Shown here piece by piece: positions 48,119 to 60,500 of a stretch of 64,000 bases of DNA (the first letter of the stretch is position 1; every line of letters begins with the position of its first letter). The stretch is from Strongylocentrotus droebachiensis (lineage: Eukaryota; Echinodermata; Echinoidea; Camarodonta; Strongylocentrotidae): positions 62,001 through 126,000 of the forward strand of contig JAVYIG010001046.1 in assembly GCA_035222895.1 (NCBI GenBank), read 5' to 3'. The translations under genes were made by a program, and so were the position numbers. The notes beneath the pieces are model-generated. The model did no database searches. It was not told the origin of the DNA and saw only the letters and a list, made by a program, of their open reading frames with translations.

Positions 48119-49750
48119 GGGGGGGGGGAGCAAGAAAGCAAAAGCAAAACAGTGAATGGGTATCGGACAAACATATTACCGGACATGATGGCGTTCTTTC
48201 AAACTATCTTTCAAAGAAATTCGATGGCCGGAGAGACATTCCCTTCTTTAAATGAATGAATACATGTATTTGTGTCTGTAGCGCAATATGATGGCGCTCT
48301 TTATAATCACGGAACCCTTGCGATTGACACATAAAAGCCTCATATAACAGGCGACCAATCACTAAAGATAATTATTTATTTATGTATGTTTAAGCACGTG
48401 TCCATATTTTATGTTGTTGTTCAATTATTTCTTCTTAGGGGGGAGGGGGGGGGGGAGGGGATAATATACATCTTATATTTTAAAGGGGTGCACCTATTAG
48501 TGAAGTCGTCGTGTTCTTTTGCTCATGCTTTTTTTGTTCGTATAGTATTACCAAGATGTTTGATAACAATAATATTGTCTTCTTGTCTCAGACTTAACTC
48601 TATTGGTGCTAAAAGTAGGGGAGGCGGAGCGTTTACAAAAGTGGGGGCACCAACAAAAAGGCACTTTATGGAGAGAGAAAAATATTTGTTATATTAGATA
48701 GCCTTGGTTATATTTTTTTTTGGTGGGGGGGGGAGGGGAGGGGCGCCATTTTTGGGGGCCTGACATTTTTTTCCATTTTTTTTTTCTCTCGAGGACAAAC
48801 ACATTTTAGAAAAAGGAAGTGCGAAAAAAAAAATGACGGGAAAAAAACATTTAGAGATGATTCGAGAAAATAATCCCTTTTCACAGGCTTACAGGTCGGA
48901 GTTTGCAGATGGCAAACCAGTTTTTAAAAAAAAACCTCACTCTAAACCGCACGAGCGCGCACACAAATCCCCTAAAGGCCCGGTCCCACTGCACTTACGG
49001 ATGCAAAGGGGATGTAAAACTTTAAAAAATCTTGCCATCCGTTGGAAAATTATCACTGCGCCCTAAATAATTACATATATTATATCATACCATCTACCAC
49101 ATTTCTGTCAGTTACAATGCTCCAAAAAAAATTCCTCGTTAGACTATTTCCTTTTTCTAAAATTAATAGTCTTTAAATAAAAGTACACAAGTATTTTCTT
49201 TCTGAATTTTCGTTAAAATATCTTTTATTTAATCACAACAAAATTACACTATTGAATAAGTATGATAATACTACGACTACCCAAAATGATATATAATAAA
49301 TCTGCATGATACAAAAAGTTATTCTGTATTTAAATTACACTGTATAATCAATCAACGAAAAAAGACTTCAGGGAAGTTGCATTTATATCTCTGGCAATCT
49401 GGAGACAGCCCTGTCAGTGACGATCAAAATAAATGACACATCGGAGCAAACAAATGGAGGGCGAGATTCTATGTTCAGTATTCTGATATGACTTAAATAT
49501 ACATTAATAAAATGCTTGCGTGAACAATTTGCTAAATTTTAATATAGAACCAGTATAAATGTATTGATTTGTTCGTCCATTACTTACCATTAAAGTCAGG
49601 CATTTTGGAAAAAAATTGACCTTTCTAGTGTATCAAACTATTTGGTGCGTAAATGATTGAAGCAAAGTCAAATTCAAATTCAAATAATTGACTAAATTCA
49701 ATCCTGGCATGATAAGATAACACTATTATCAAATCAAACAAACAAAAATA
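48000..49750 (-). repeat. Third copy of the inner-arm sequence
   Basis: Reverse complement of about 14280-16190, and parallel to part of the right arm (20630-21240). It lacks the stretch equal to 20855-21035 and the MITE of the left arm. A GA microsatellite (48080-48120) marks one end. Confidence 0.8.
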
Positions 49751-49799
49751 AAACAGAACTTAATATATAAAGAGAAGCCTCAACAACCCAAAGGCAGAA

Positions 49800-49905
49800 T
49801 ATGAAATGGGTTCGAAACCAAGGCGATGCGCTAGTGTCCTTTGGTAAGGCATTAATCCTCATTACCAGAACCCTCGGAGAGGACCTAAAGCCGTTGGCCG
49901 CATGG
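49800..49905 (+). mobile_element. SINE, partial copy
   Basis: TGGGTTCGAAACCAAGGCG (worn B box), TCCTTTGGTAAGGCATTAAT and GGAGAGGACCTAAAGCCG match the SINE at 46742; the A-box half is missing. Confidence 0.75.
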
Positions 49906-50633
49906 TTTTTTTTTCTAATTTTAATTAGGCAAACGTAAGAAGAAGATGTGTATGTCAATCAACTAATTTGAAGCATCAACCCGACTCTGACATGAGTGAT
50001 TAGATAAATGGATTGAACCTTATTTTTGTTAAAGATGTGTGAAATCTGAAGCCTTATTCCAACTCGACTTTTTAAAATGTAAGTTCACACCTGGCCAGGA
50101 TAGGGGCCAATTCGACATCTCCCTCAAAACGCAGCCATGTATGATCATTATACGCACAACTTTTGCAATATCTATTACTTTATTTCAACACTCTTAATGT
50201 AAATGGCCATTGCGCCACGACAGCTGAAATGTTACAAGTTACAACAACTTAATTATAATACAAACATTACTGTATACATCGTCTTATGTACATGATCATT
50301 GGTATACCACTCCCGAAACGCCTCTTCTACATCCATACTATGGCGTAATAGAAATATATACTCTGGTATTGTTGTATTCTTGATATCTGTAGAAATTCAA
50401 GTTAAACAACCTTGATACCTCATGAACATGAATTCAAGGACTTGTTTGGCAAGCGCCTTGTAAAAGACACTGTCTGCAATTCATTAGACAATGAAGGATT
50501 GTACGATTTGTTTTAGTACTGCTGTACATCTTGGCATTAGAACCATGACATAATCGACATTATATACATGTTAGAAACTTTAAATACTTTAAAATGCAGT
50601 CAAGGCAGCAATTAAAAAATCGTGAAACAAATA

Positions 50634-53055
50634 CAACTAGACTTATAATACTTGTTTGGAACAAGTATAGGTGGGCTGGTCAACTAAAATTTGAGACAAA
50701 ATAGAGCAAAAATAAGCGACATACTGCTTACAAATTCTTAAAAAACAATATCATGTAGATTCATAACGTGAACTAAATTCACCTTCTATAGGCATAACAC
50801 GCAAATTATGAAGTTTTTGACATGAGGCCTTTAATCAAAATTTTTACTATGATGACGTCATCAAAATGAAAAATAGTTATTACTGCGCTTGTAGAGAATT
50901 GTCTTAGCTACAACATATCGAAATTTTGAAGAAAATTGATCAATATTTACAGAGATACAATCAATTTTACATAAATATGCTGACGTCATAATATGCAAAT
51001 TCGTATTTTGAGTTCCAAGGCCATTGTGATGATGTCACGATACACTTAATGGCCAAATGAGACATGGAATCATATTTCCGACACATATTCTATCTAAATA
51101 TGAAAAAAAAATTGAGGATCCCGGTGCATTCCAAAGGGCTATAACGGATTTTGTATAGGCATGTTTTGCCCATATATGCTATGTATTAAAAGAGCTCGCG
51201 CGCACTGACATTTATCTTGAATTTACGCTCATCTTGTTAATAATGGTCAAAAAGAGATAAACATGGTATCAAATTCCTTGAAAAAATATGAGAAATATCA
51301 TGAAAGAAAAAAAAATGGCGATTCTATGTTTTGTAATGGTGTTACGCGCGAAAACGCGCGCGCATGCTCGTACGCGCGATTTTTTATAAAATGCTTAAAA
51401 TGACCTGAAACGTATGCAAAATAAATTTAAGACGATTTTGAGCATTTTAAAATTTTGCGCGCGCACTGACGCGCGGACGTACGCGCATGCGCGCGTTTAT
51501 TTACCTGAAATTGACCGGACTGATATTGACCTTGATCATGATAAATATGAATGATAAATAACCTTTGGTTATAAAGATATGATCAAGAGTTTATTTTCAG
51601 AAAATTTCACAAAATGGCGCCTAGATGACGTCATCAGTCAAGGTCAAGGTTCAAAACCTTACCTTGCTTTGTTCATATGCCTATACATATGTGTGCCAAA
51701 TTTCAAGTTATTTGACTGAGCCATTGTCAAGTTATCTTGCTAACAAAAAAGTGGTTCAAAATAAGAAAAATAAACTAGACATATAATACTTGTTTGGAAC
51801 AAGTATAGGTGGGCTGGTCAACTAAAATTTGAGACAAAATAGAGCAAAAATAAGCGAGATACTGCTTAAAAATGCTTAAAAAACAATATGTAGATTCATG
51901 ACGTGAACGAAATTCACCTTCTATAGGCATAACACGAAAATTATGAAATTTCCGATATGTGCCCTTTAATCGTAATTTTCACTATGATGACGTCATCCAA
52001 ATGAAAAAAAGTTATTACTGAGCTTGTAGAGAATTGTCTTAGCTACAACATACCAAAATTTGGAGGAAAATCAATCAATATTTACAGAGATACAATTAAT
52101 ATTACATACATATGCTGACGTCATAATATGCAAATTCGTATTTTGAGTTCCAAGGCCATTGTGATGATGTCACGATACACTTAATGGCCAAATGAGACAT
52201 AAAATCATATTTCCGACTCATACTCTATCTAAATATGAAAAAAAATTGAGGATCCCGGTGCATTCCAAAGAGCTATAACGGATTTTGTATAGGCATGTTT
52301 TTGCCCATATATGCTATGTATTAAAAGAGCTCGCGCGCACTGACATTTATCTTGAATTTACGCTCATCTTGTTCATAATGGTCATAAAGAGATAAACATG
52401 GTACCAAATTCCTTGAAAAAATATGAGAAATATCATGAAAGAAAAAAAAATGGCGATTCTATGTTTTGTAATGTGTTACGCGCGAAAACGCGCGCGCATG
52501 CTCATACGCGCGATTTTTTATAAAATGCTTAAAATGACTTGAAACGTAGGCAAAAAAAATTTGAGACGATTTTGAGCATTTAAAAATTTTGCGCGCGCAT
52601 TGACGCGCGGACGTACGCGCACGCGCGCGTTTTTTGACCTGAAATTGACCGGACTGATATTGACCTTGATCATGATAAATATGAATGAGAAATACCTTAC
52701 CGTTATGAAATTATGATCATGAGTTTATTTTCAGAAAATTTAACAAAATGGCGCCTAGATGACGTCATCAGTCAAGGTCAAGGTTGAAAACCTTACTTTG
52801 TTTTGTCCATATGGCTATACATATGTGTGCTAAATATCAAATCATTTGATTGAGCCATTTTCAACTCATCTTGCTAACAAAAAAGTGGGTCGAAATAAGA
52901 AAAATAAATAAATAAATAAATAATAAAGGCAATTTTAACAAAAATATAAGGTGGTCAGTATTAGATACAGCCCACCTGATAAATAATAATAATAAATAAA
53001 GGCAATTTTAACAAAAATATAAGGTGGTCTGTATTAGATACAGCCCACCTGAAAA
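50634..53055 (+). repeat. Two tandem 1.14 kb units with CpG-rich cores
   Basis: ACTTGTTTGGAACAAGTATA starts near 50650 and 51789. Each unit has TGACGTCA three times, GAGCTCGCGCGCACTGACAT, and alternating CG/TG cores (ACGCGCGCGCATGC). After unit two, AATTTTAACAAAAATATAAG and ACAGCCCACCTGA occur twice (52930-53055). AGGTGGGCTG near the start and CAGCCCACCT at the end form a short inverted repeat. No ORF is seen. Confidence 0.88.
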
Positions 53056-53449
53056 TTACTATAGATAATATATAGTATGCTGAATACAAGAAATGAAAAC
53101 GTAAACAAAATATATACTAATACCAATTCCTTTTGTAGCCTTAACCATAAAGGACCATATCAACTGAAATAAACTATTGCAAGGAAAATAATACAGATGT
53201 ATACAAATCATAACGATAGGCAATCTTGCTGAAAACTGTGCACGGTAGGAAAAACACTGCACACATACGTGGTACATGTGGGATATTACACGTGTGTCAT
53301 CAAAACATATTTCAAAGACTGAAGTTACTTTGTCATATTTTGAATATGTTAACATTTTATGAGCAGTCATCTTAATGTAGCATCGCTCCAATGATATTCC
53401 TCCGCCTAATAACACAAATGACAAACTCACAATTAAAGTTAGCCTATAC

Positions 53450-54285
53450 CACACAACTTATGATTGTTGCAATACAGCACAAACAGTTTTCATAAAAATG
53501 TACATCAGCGAAATCATCCGCTGGTAATCTTGTTTTATATACATGATCGTTGTGGCAATACAACTGGAGAAGTGTTCATACAAAACTTAGAGTCATGATA
53601 GTAAATTACATATTTACTGCGGTTATTACGTAATGCACATGACCATTGCAACGATAGAATAGGAATAAAAAGGTTTCATACAACCTTGCAAAAAAGACAA
53701 TGTCGTCTGAAATGATTAAGATACCTTATACATGATTGCTGTAGCCCTACAACTACAACCTCTTCATACAACCCTATAATAACGCATATATTCATTTCAG
53801 TTATTACCTAGTGTACATGATCATTGTAGCAAAAGAACTGAACAGTATTCATAGAACCTTGCAAGAAACATCTTCTGTAATTAATGGCTGTTGATACATG
53901 ACCAATGTATCAATACAAATCAAACACTATAGTCATGTGTCCTCATGGTAAAAGATGTTGGGTTCGTAGTTATTGTCTAATTAACATGATTATTCTAGCA
54001 ATACAAATTGAAAAGCTTTCAAACCGCCTTATGATGAACCACATGTTTATTGTATTTATTACATTATGTGCAACATTATTGTAGCTTCGGAACTGAAGTT
54101 GTATTACGAAAATAAATTACACATATTATTAAACCATTACCATATGTATATGATCATTGTAACAACATACATGAAAAAGTATTCATTCAACCTTATATTT
54201 AAAACTATATATACTGAGATTATCATATCATGTATAAAATAATTCTGAAAAAAATCTGAAAAAAGTATCAATACAATTTTACAAT
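53450..54285 (+). repeat. Diverged monomers of the 98 bp satellite
   Basis: ACATGATCATTGTAGCAAT-type text with CTGAA..GTATTCATA.AACCTTA recurs about every 100 bp but is badly worn. Similar text is also seen around 50270-50330, before the CpG-rich repeat. Confidence 0.6.
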
Positions 54286-55600
54286 GAAGGAAATATCGAC
54301 TGCAATTATTATCACATGTAAATGAATATGTAAATGAGTATTGTAGTTACAGAACTGACACAGTCTTTTAACAACCTTACACCGAAGGAAATATCGACTG
54401 CAATTATTATCACATGTAAACGAATATGTCCATGAGTATTGTAGTTACAGAACTGACACAGTGTTTTATGAACCTTACACTTAAGGAAATATCGACTGCA
54501 ATTATTATCACATGTAAATGAATATGTCCATAAGTATTGTAGTTACAGAAGTGACACAGTGTTTTATAAACCTTACACTTAAGGAAATATCGACTGCAGT
54601 TCTTATCACATGTAAATGAATATGTCCATGAGTATTGTAGTTACAGAACTGACACAGTGTTTTAACAACCTTACACTGAGGGAAATATCGACTGCAATCA
54701 TTATCACATGTAAATGAATATGTACATGAGTATTTTAGTGACAGAACTGACACAGTCTTTTTAACAACCTTACACTGAAGGAAATTATCGACTGCAATTG
54801 TTATCACATGTAAATGAATATGTCCATGAGTATTGTAGTTACAGATTTGACGCAGTGTTTTAACAACCTTACACTGAAGGAAATATTGACTGCAATTATT
54901 TTCACATGTAAATGAATATGTACATGAGTATTGTAGTTACAGAACTGACACAGTGTTTTAACAGCCTTACACTGAAGGAAATATTGACTGCAATTATTAT
55001 CACATGTAAATGAATATGTACATGAGTATTGTAGTTACAGAACTGACACAGTGTTTTAACAACCTTACACTGAGGGAAATATTGACTGCAATTATTATCA
55101 CATGTAAATGAATATGTACATGAGTATTGTAGTTACAGAACTGACCAAGTGTTTTATGAACCTTACACTTAAGGAAATATCGACTGCAATTATTATCACA
55201 TGTAAATGAATATGTCCATAAGTATTGTAGTTACAGAAGTGACAAAGTGTTTTATAAACCTTACACTTAAGGAAATATCGACTGCAGTTCTTATCACATG
55301 TAAATTAATATGTCCATGAGTATTGTAGTTACAGAACTGATACAGTGTTTTAACAACCTTACACCGAAGAAAATATTGACTGCAATTGTTATCACATGTA
55401 AATGAATATGTACATGAGTATTGTAGTTACAGAACTGACACAGTGTTTTAACAACCTTACACCGAAGAAAATATTGACTGCAATTGTTATCACATGTATG
55501 TACATGTACATGAGTATTGTAGTTACAGAACTGACAGTGTTTTAAAAACCTTACACTGAAGGAAATATTGACTGCAATTATATTCCTATGTACATCGTAA
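54286..55600 (+). repeat. 98 bp satellite, about 14 units
   Basis: GGAAATATCGACTGCAATTA or close forms start near 54289, 54386, 54484, 54583, 54682, 54780, 54879, 54978, 55077, 55175, 55270, 55369, 55465 and 55559. Each is followed by TATCACATGTAAATGAATAT and GTTACAGAACTGACACAGTG. Confidence 0.92.
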
Positions 55601-57282
55601 TTTTTGAAGGATTCAAGATTCGAAGATTCAAATTATTATATTTTTCATGCAAAACATAATATACTGAAATTACAATGTTATTTGCAATCTAATATAAGTA
55701 TATTACCACAAATATACAATTAAACAAGACACATATAATAGTAATGGCACGAGAAAGAGGAACTAAATAGAAGCAGAGCTGATGTATCAGTTCCTCACAG
55801 GCTTTTTTACAATACGTCTTGAACTAATAGGTCTTTAAGGCCCTACGTGTTTTAACGATATTGCGCTCTTTTACTGTATTTTCATGAAACGTGAAGGAGG
55901 TTCAATCGAAAGGATAACACGTTTGATTAAATTAGCATTTCCTTATTCATGTCATTACAATGGAGCGGTTTAAATGTTACTTTTTAACATTTGGTGGGTG
56001 TTTCAAGTGAAGAAAGTCACCTTTTCACACGGCCCTCTGAAACCGAGTCTCGCAGGCTATGGTTTACTTTACATATTCCTATGTTGAAGTTGGCGAACGT
56101 GTACATTCCTTTTTTTTTAAAGAGCGCATCTGATTGGTAGGAATGGGCTAATACGATGGAGGGGACAATTTCTAATGACGCAGGAGTTATATGAGCGCTA
56201 AGGGAGCTTTGGAATACCAATTTAGATGTATATTACCGCTCACTTAACTTGAAGACTTAAAAGGAAAATGAAGTGAGCTTTCAGAATACCGACTGGATGT
56301 TTACTACAACTCGCTTAACACCAAGACTTAAAAGGAAAGTAAAGTGAGCTTTCAAAAGAATAGCTCTGGTAGTTTTTTTGAAATTTTGCCCAAACCAAGT
56401 ATAACAACACGTTAGGGATGCAGAATGAGTATTACACGAAACAAAGAACATAAAAAATAACCAGAGTATATAGATTTTTACATACGTGGTTATTTACACA
56501 ACATCTACAAGTAAAGCGTTGTGATGTTTAGCCCCCATAACAAAAAAAAATCGTTATATCCTGGGTTATAAGCTGCAGCGAATGGTACGCAGAATATAAT
56601 GCATACGACTAACACATTTATAAATAATGGGCGTTTACACACGAAATGTATTTACTTTGCGTTAAGCGGTTCATCAACCATCGCGTGACTTACAGAAGAA
56701 GAAAAAAAAACTGAATAAAATACCAACAAATCAATAATATAGTACATCTCTGCATGTTGAAGTTGTCATTAAATGCGGGTTGATCATGGAAATAAAAACA
56801 TATATCTCTTTATTGACAAGGTATAATTTACACGAGGTGACATAATGTAAGATCTTTCATCACATTACTATCTCAACCGACCATTGAGAACATCTGCAAA
56901 AAGAGGAAAAGTCATATTTCGGTGTTTATAGTGAACTCTTTTCATTTACATTTATGTGCATGTATATGGAACAATCACCCCGTAGTGGCAAGTATGAACC
57001 TGCTTTCTAAAAAAAGCACCCTCCTCCCATAAAACAACAACGAACAAACATCCCCCAAACAAGGAAAGAAAAGGAAAGATTATGGATAATAATGTGCTTC
57101 TGCTGACAGTTGTCCATTTATTATAATGCTGTTATTAAACGGCATTTGACTAATAAAACACAACAGGGTCACCGATTATTAAGATGAAGGTGTGTGACAG
57201 TTATGTATTATATGCTTGTTCACGTTGCCTCGCCCCCTCTCTTCTCTCTCTCTCTCTTTACTCTCTCATTCTGGTTTTACAC
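55600..57282. other. Downstream flank of the ankyrin-Death gene, no recognised gene
   Basis: No coding sequence or known repeat is seen. On the - strand AATAAA lies near 57120, about 160 bp past the gene's stop, and may be its poly(A) signal. Confidence 0.5.
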
Positions 57283-57544
57283 CTAATCCAAGTACTTGTC
57301 TACAAGTCCTCCTACTTCTACCTGGGTGAGGATCGCATTTAAATCCTTTCTAGTCCGAGTTGATGCAGCTTTCCATTTTTGAAGGAGGTGTATGTACTGC
57401 TCAGTTATCCCTTTATACTCATGTCTGATACGTTGAGCGGTGCTGTAATCGATGTGAAGAGCAATGTGAATAGAGTCCCATATATCAGGTGGTAGACGCC
57501 TTGCTAGTTTCAGGATATTCGCATCTGTCACTTCCTGTTCATTA
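57283..57544 (-). CDS. Ankyrin-Death gene, Death-domain exon
   Basis: Acceptor AAATTTCAG, 87 codons to TAG. It has the Death-domain marks: an amphipathic first helix, a Trp (PDIWDSI), the YEYK-like turn as HEYKGITEQYI, a LLQKWKA helix and the final GLVDKYL. Confidence 0.85.
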
Positions 57545-60500
57545 CTGAAATTTAAAAGGTAAAATTGAATTATGCTTAGGCAAAAAGTCACTGGTTCTTT
57601 TTAACCCCCCCCCCCCCCCCCCGAGAAGAAATAAATCTTAACTCTTCGAAATTGTACTAGGAAGTTCACTTTAAAGAGAACAAGAAATGAAGTTGACGTG
57701 GATGAGCGTGCCTTTAACGAACGGTCAAGTACCCATACTCTTGGTATGGTGTCTTCCAGGGTCCCTCTGGGAATGATTTTCGAGATTCAGGCTTTTAGAT
57801 ACCCAAGAACAGATTTAAAGCACAGGCCGAACAATGAAAGAACGAGGTCTGAAAGTTACGAGAACTGGGGAATTTGTTCATTTAAACCTCTCCCCCATAA
57901 TTTAAAAACTGAATTATTGTTCTCATGGATTCCATAATCTAAATTCTTGTAGGCTTGTTATCGAAACGTATATAAGACTGCAGACGTATCTGGACGAATG
58001 CCCCTTGGACAACTACGCCCAGGCATCTTCTTCATTGATAACTACCCCGGAACTACAGAGTAAATATATGAGATACTTATACTGTAATCACTCGGAATGT
58101 TTACATCTAGCATTAGTAGCTTTGGCATTTGTAGCTCTTACAGTTTTAAACCGAACCACCACCCTTCAGTATTGTTAGTTGAAAATAATTATTAAGGCAC
58201 CTGTCCACTCATTTTGTACTTTGTGTTCTCTTGTCAAGATCAAATATACATGCATTTGATGAAGAAATATTATATCCACTAAAATGAATGTAAACGAATA
58301 CTCAAATGCTTTGCTAGCTCGCACAGTTTAGAACCAGGTAGTTGATATTCAGGCAAAACACATCATCCTCGTACATTCATGAATGTATGTTTAATTCAGT
58401 TACCCTAACATAAAATTAATATTAAGATGGTAGGAAATCCTGAGCTTTGTGATGGGACTGTGCTTTCCTCATTTATAGGTTTTCCCGCCCAATTTCCTAT
58501 ATTTGTCACTCAAATCAATTGAGGTGCATTCGAATCCACGCATTATCATCTTCCGATCGCTTTTGGTCTTTCAAATTTACAATTCTGGTAGTGGAATTAA
58601 GTTCAGGGCATTCCAATATTTGTTATCCGCATTCAATTTATTTTTATGGGAAAAATATTCGGTAATGTGCACACGAAGTTGTATATGTACGCACGATTTC
58701 AAAATGTGTGCATTGGATTTCGCGATTCGTGCATTCAAATTAACAAAGTAGGTCTGAGGAGCCTGCTTGGGCAAACAATTTCGTTATGGGGAAATTCAAT
58801 TTAATTATTAGTTCATTTATTTTCATTGAGTACGTTTAATGGTATGTGTCAAATGAGTCAAAAACAAGTTTACACCTAGAAAATTGCTAATTATTTTAAA
58901 AATCATCTATGAACGGTAAATTATTACACAGCTTATGAAAGAGTGTTTTATCCCAAATCATTTGGTATTATTTGTGTGGGGTATGTGTTCACGTTTGGAT
59001 GAACAGGAGACATTGTTTGCGTATACGTGCAAAATTCGACTTGCGCCAAAGTTGCTTATGTGATGTTTGAATAAAACAATTGGGATTTGGGTATTAATTC
59101 GGTCTTTGCAGATCCAAATAACATCCCTAACAAAAAAAGCATATGCTATGTATTTCATATGATACATTCAATTCACTCTCTAACTCCGCTAATCCGAACA
59201 TAATACATAATGTAGGCATCATTTTGGCGCAAGTCGATTTTTGCACTCTCGCAAACAATGCCTCCTGTTTATCCAAGATAATTATTTCTGAAGTGGCAGA
59301 TTAATACAAAAATTCTTACCTTGACAATATAATCTGTCGGACAACTTCATTGGTAGCATAGTGGACTGGTAGTTTGCCTTCACCATCCCTTATGTCCAGC
59401 TTGGCGCCATGCTCCAAAAGGTATAAGACCAAAGCCTTCTCCGAGTCAAAATACCAGGTGTATCAAGTGAGGTTATCCAAAAAAACAAAACAAATTGCAG
59501 TGATAGTTCGTATGTTTTTATATGTTTATAAACAGGTAATTTAACAGTTTTATGGTAAATACATCATTATTTTCCATCGATGTTTAAGTTGACCAATCAA
59601 GTACGGGAACTGTCGCATCCAATATATTAAGCTACACGTTTATTTCCCATCGAAACATTTCTAAAAGCACCACCAACCTAACAATCTGCCTAATAAATTC
59701 GATAAATCTTCCGTTCATCTTGATTGATAGATTTGCCGGCCAGTTTCTCGTGTTGACGTTCGTTACCCAAAACAAGGATGGAAAGGGGTGAATGCTTAAT
59801 TTTGTCATCAAATTTTAAAAGATCTCTACCTACTGAAGCTTTCATGATACGCATGCTACCATATAGGACACTGGGCGGTTCTCGATGCATGGAGGGATAT
59901 AAGAGCATCGGCAAAAAGGAATGTAACAATTCCTTTCTATTTCACATTTATCAAGGATTAATGGTTTAATCCAGTTACACCGAGAACTAAATCTCCTATA
60001 AGCATGATAACGGTGAATCGAATGTAAGCCTAGTAATTATGGAATTTTTTTCTCAACGGATAGAAAGGTTTTTGCTTTGAGCATTTAGCCTTGGCTGGTA
60101 CTTGTGTTACACAGCTGGTACCATCTCTAATTATTGAGTTCTGACTGTTCTGACATGACTGTTCGGTAACTATACAGGGACAAGCTCTAAATAACAAGTG
60201 AACACTATTAAACCTCAGCTTTAAAAAAGTGCATGGCATTAACATAATTGCGATTTTCTTCTTGCAGACTAGCTTATTAGTTGTCTGTGCTAGGTGAGTT
60301 TTTAATCGTCTTTACCTGTCGGGGTCTCCCTTTTGTTTGCTGTTTTCTGCCCTTGTGATCAGAAAGTATGATGGCTTCATGGAGACAGGTCTTTCCATTG
60401 AGCGACTGGATGTTCAAGGAAGCTCCATGGGAAACCAGCGACTCGACAACCGGTTTGTGGCCATTTTGAGTGGCGAGGTGAATGGCAGTCAATCCTTCAT

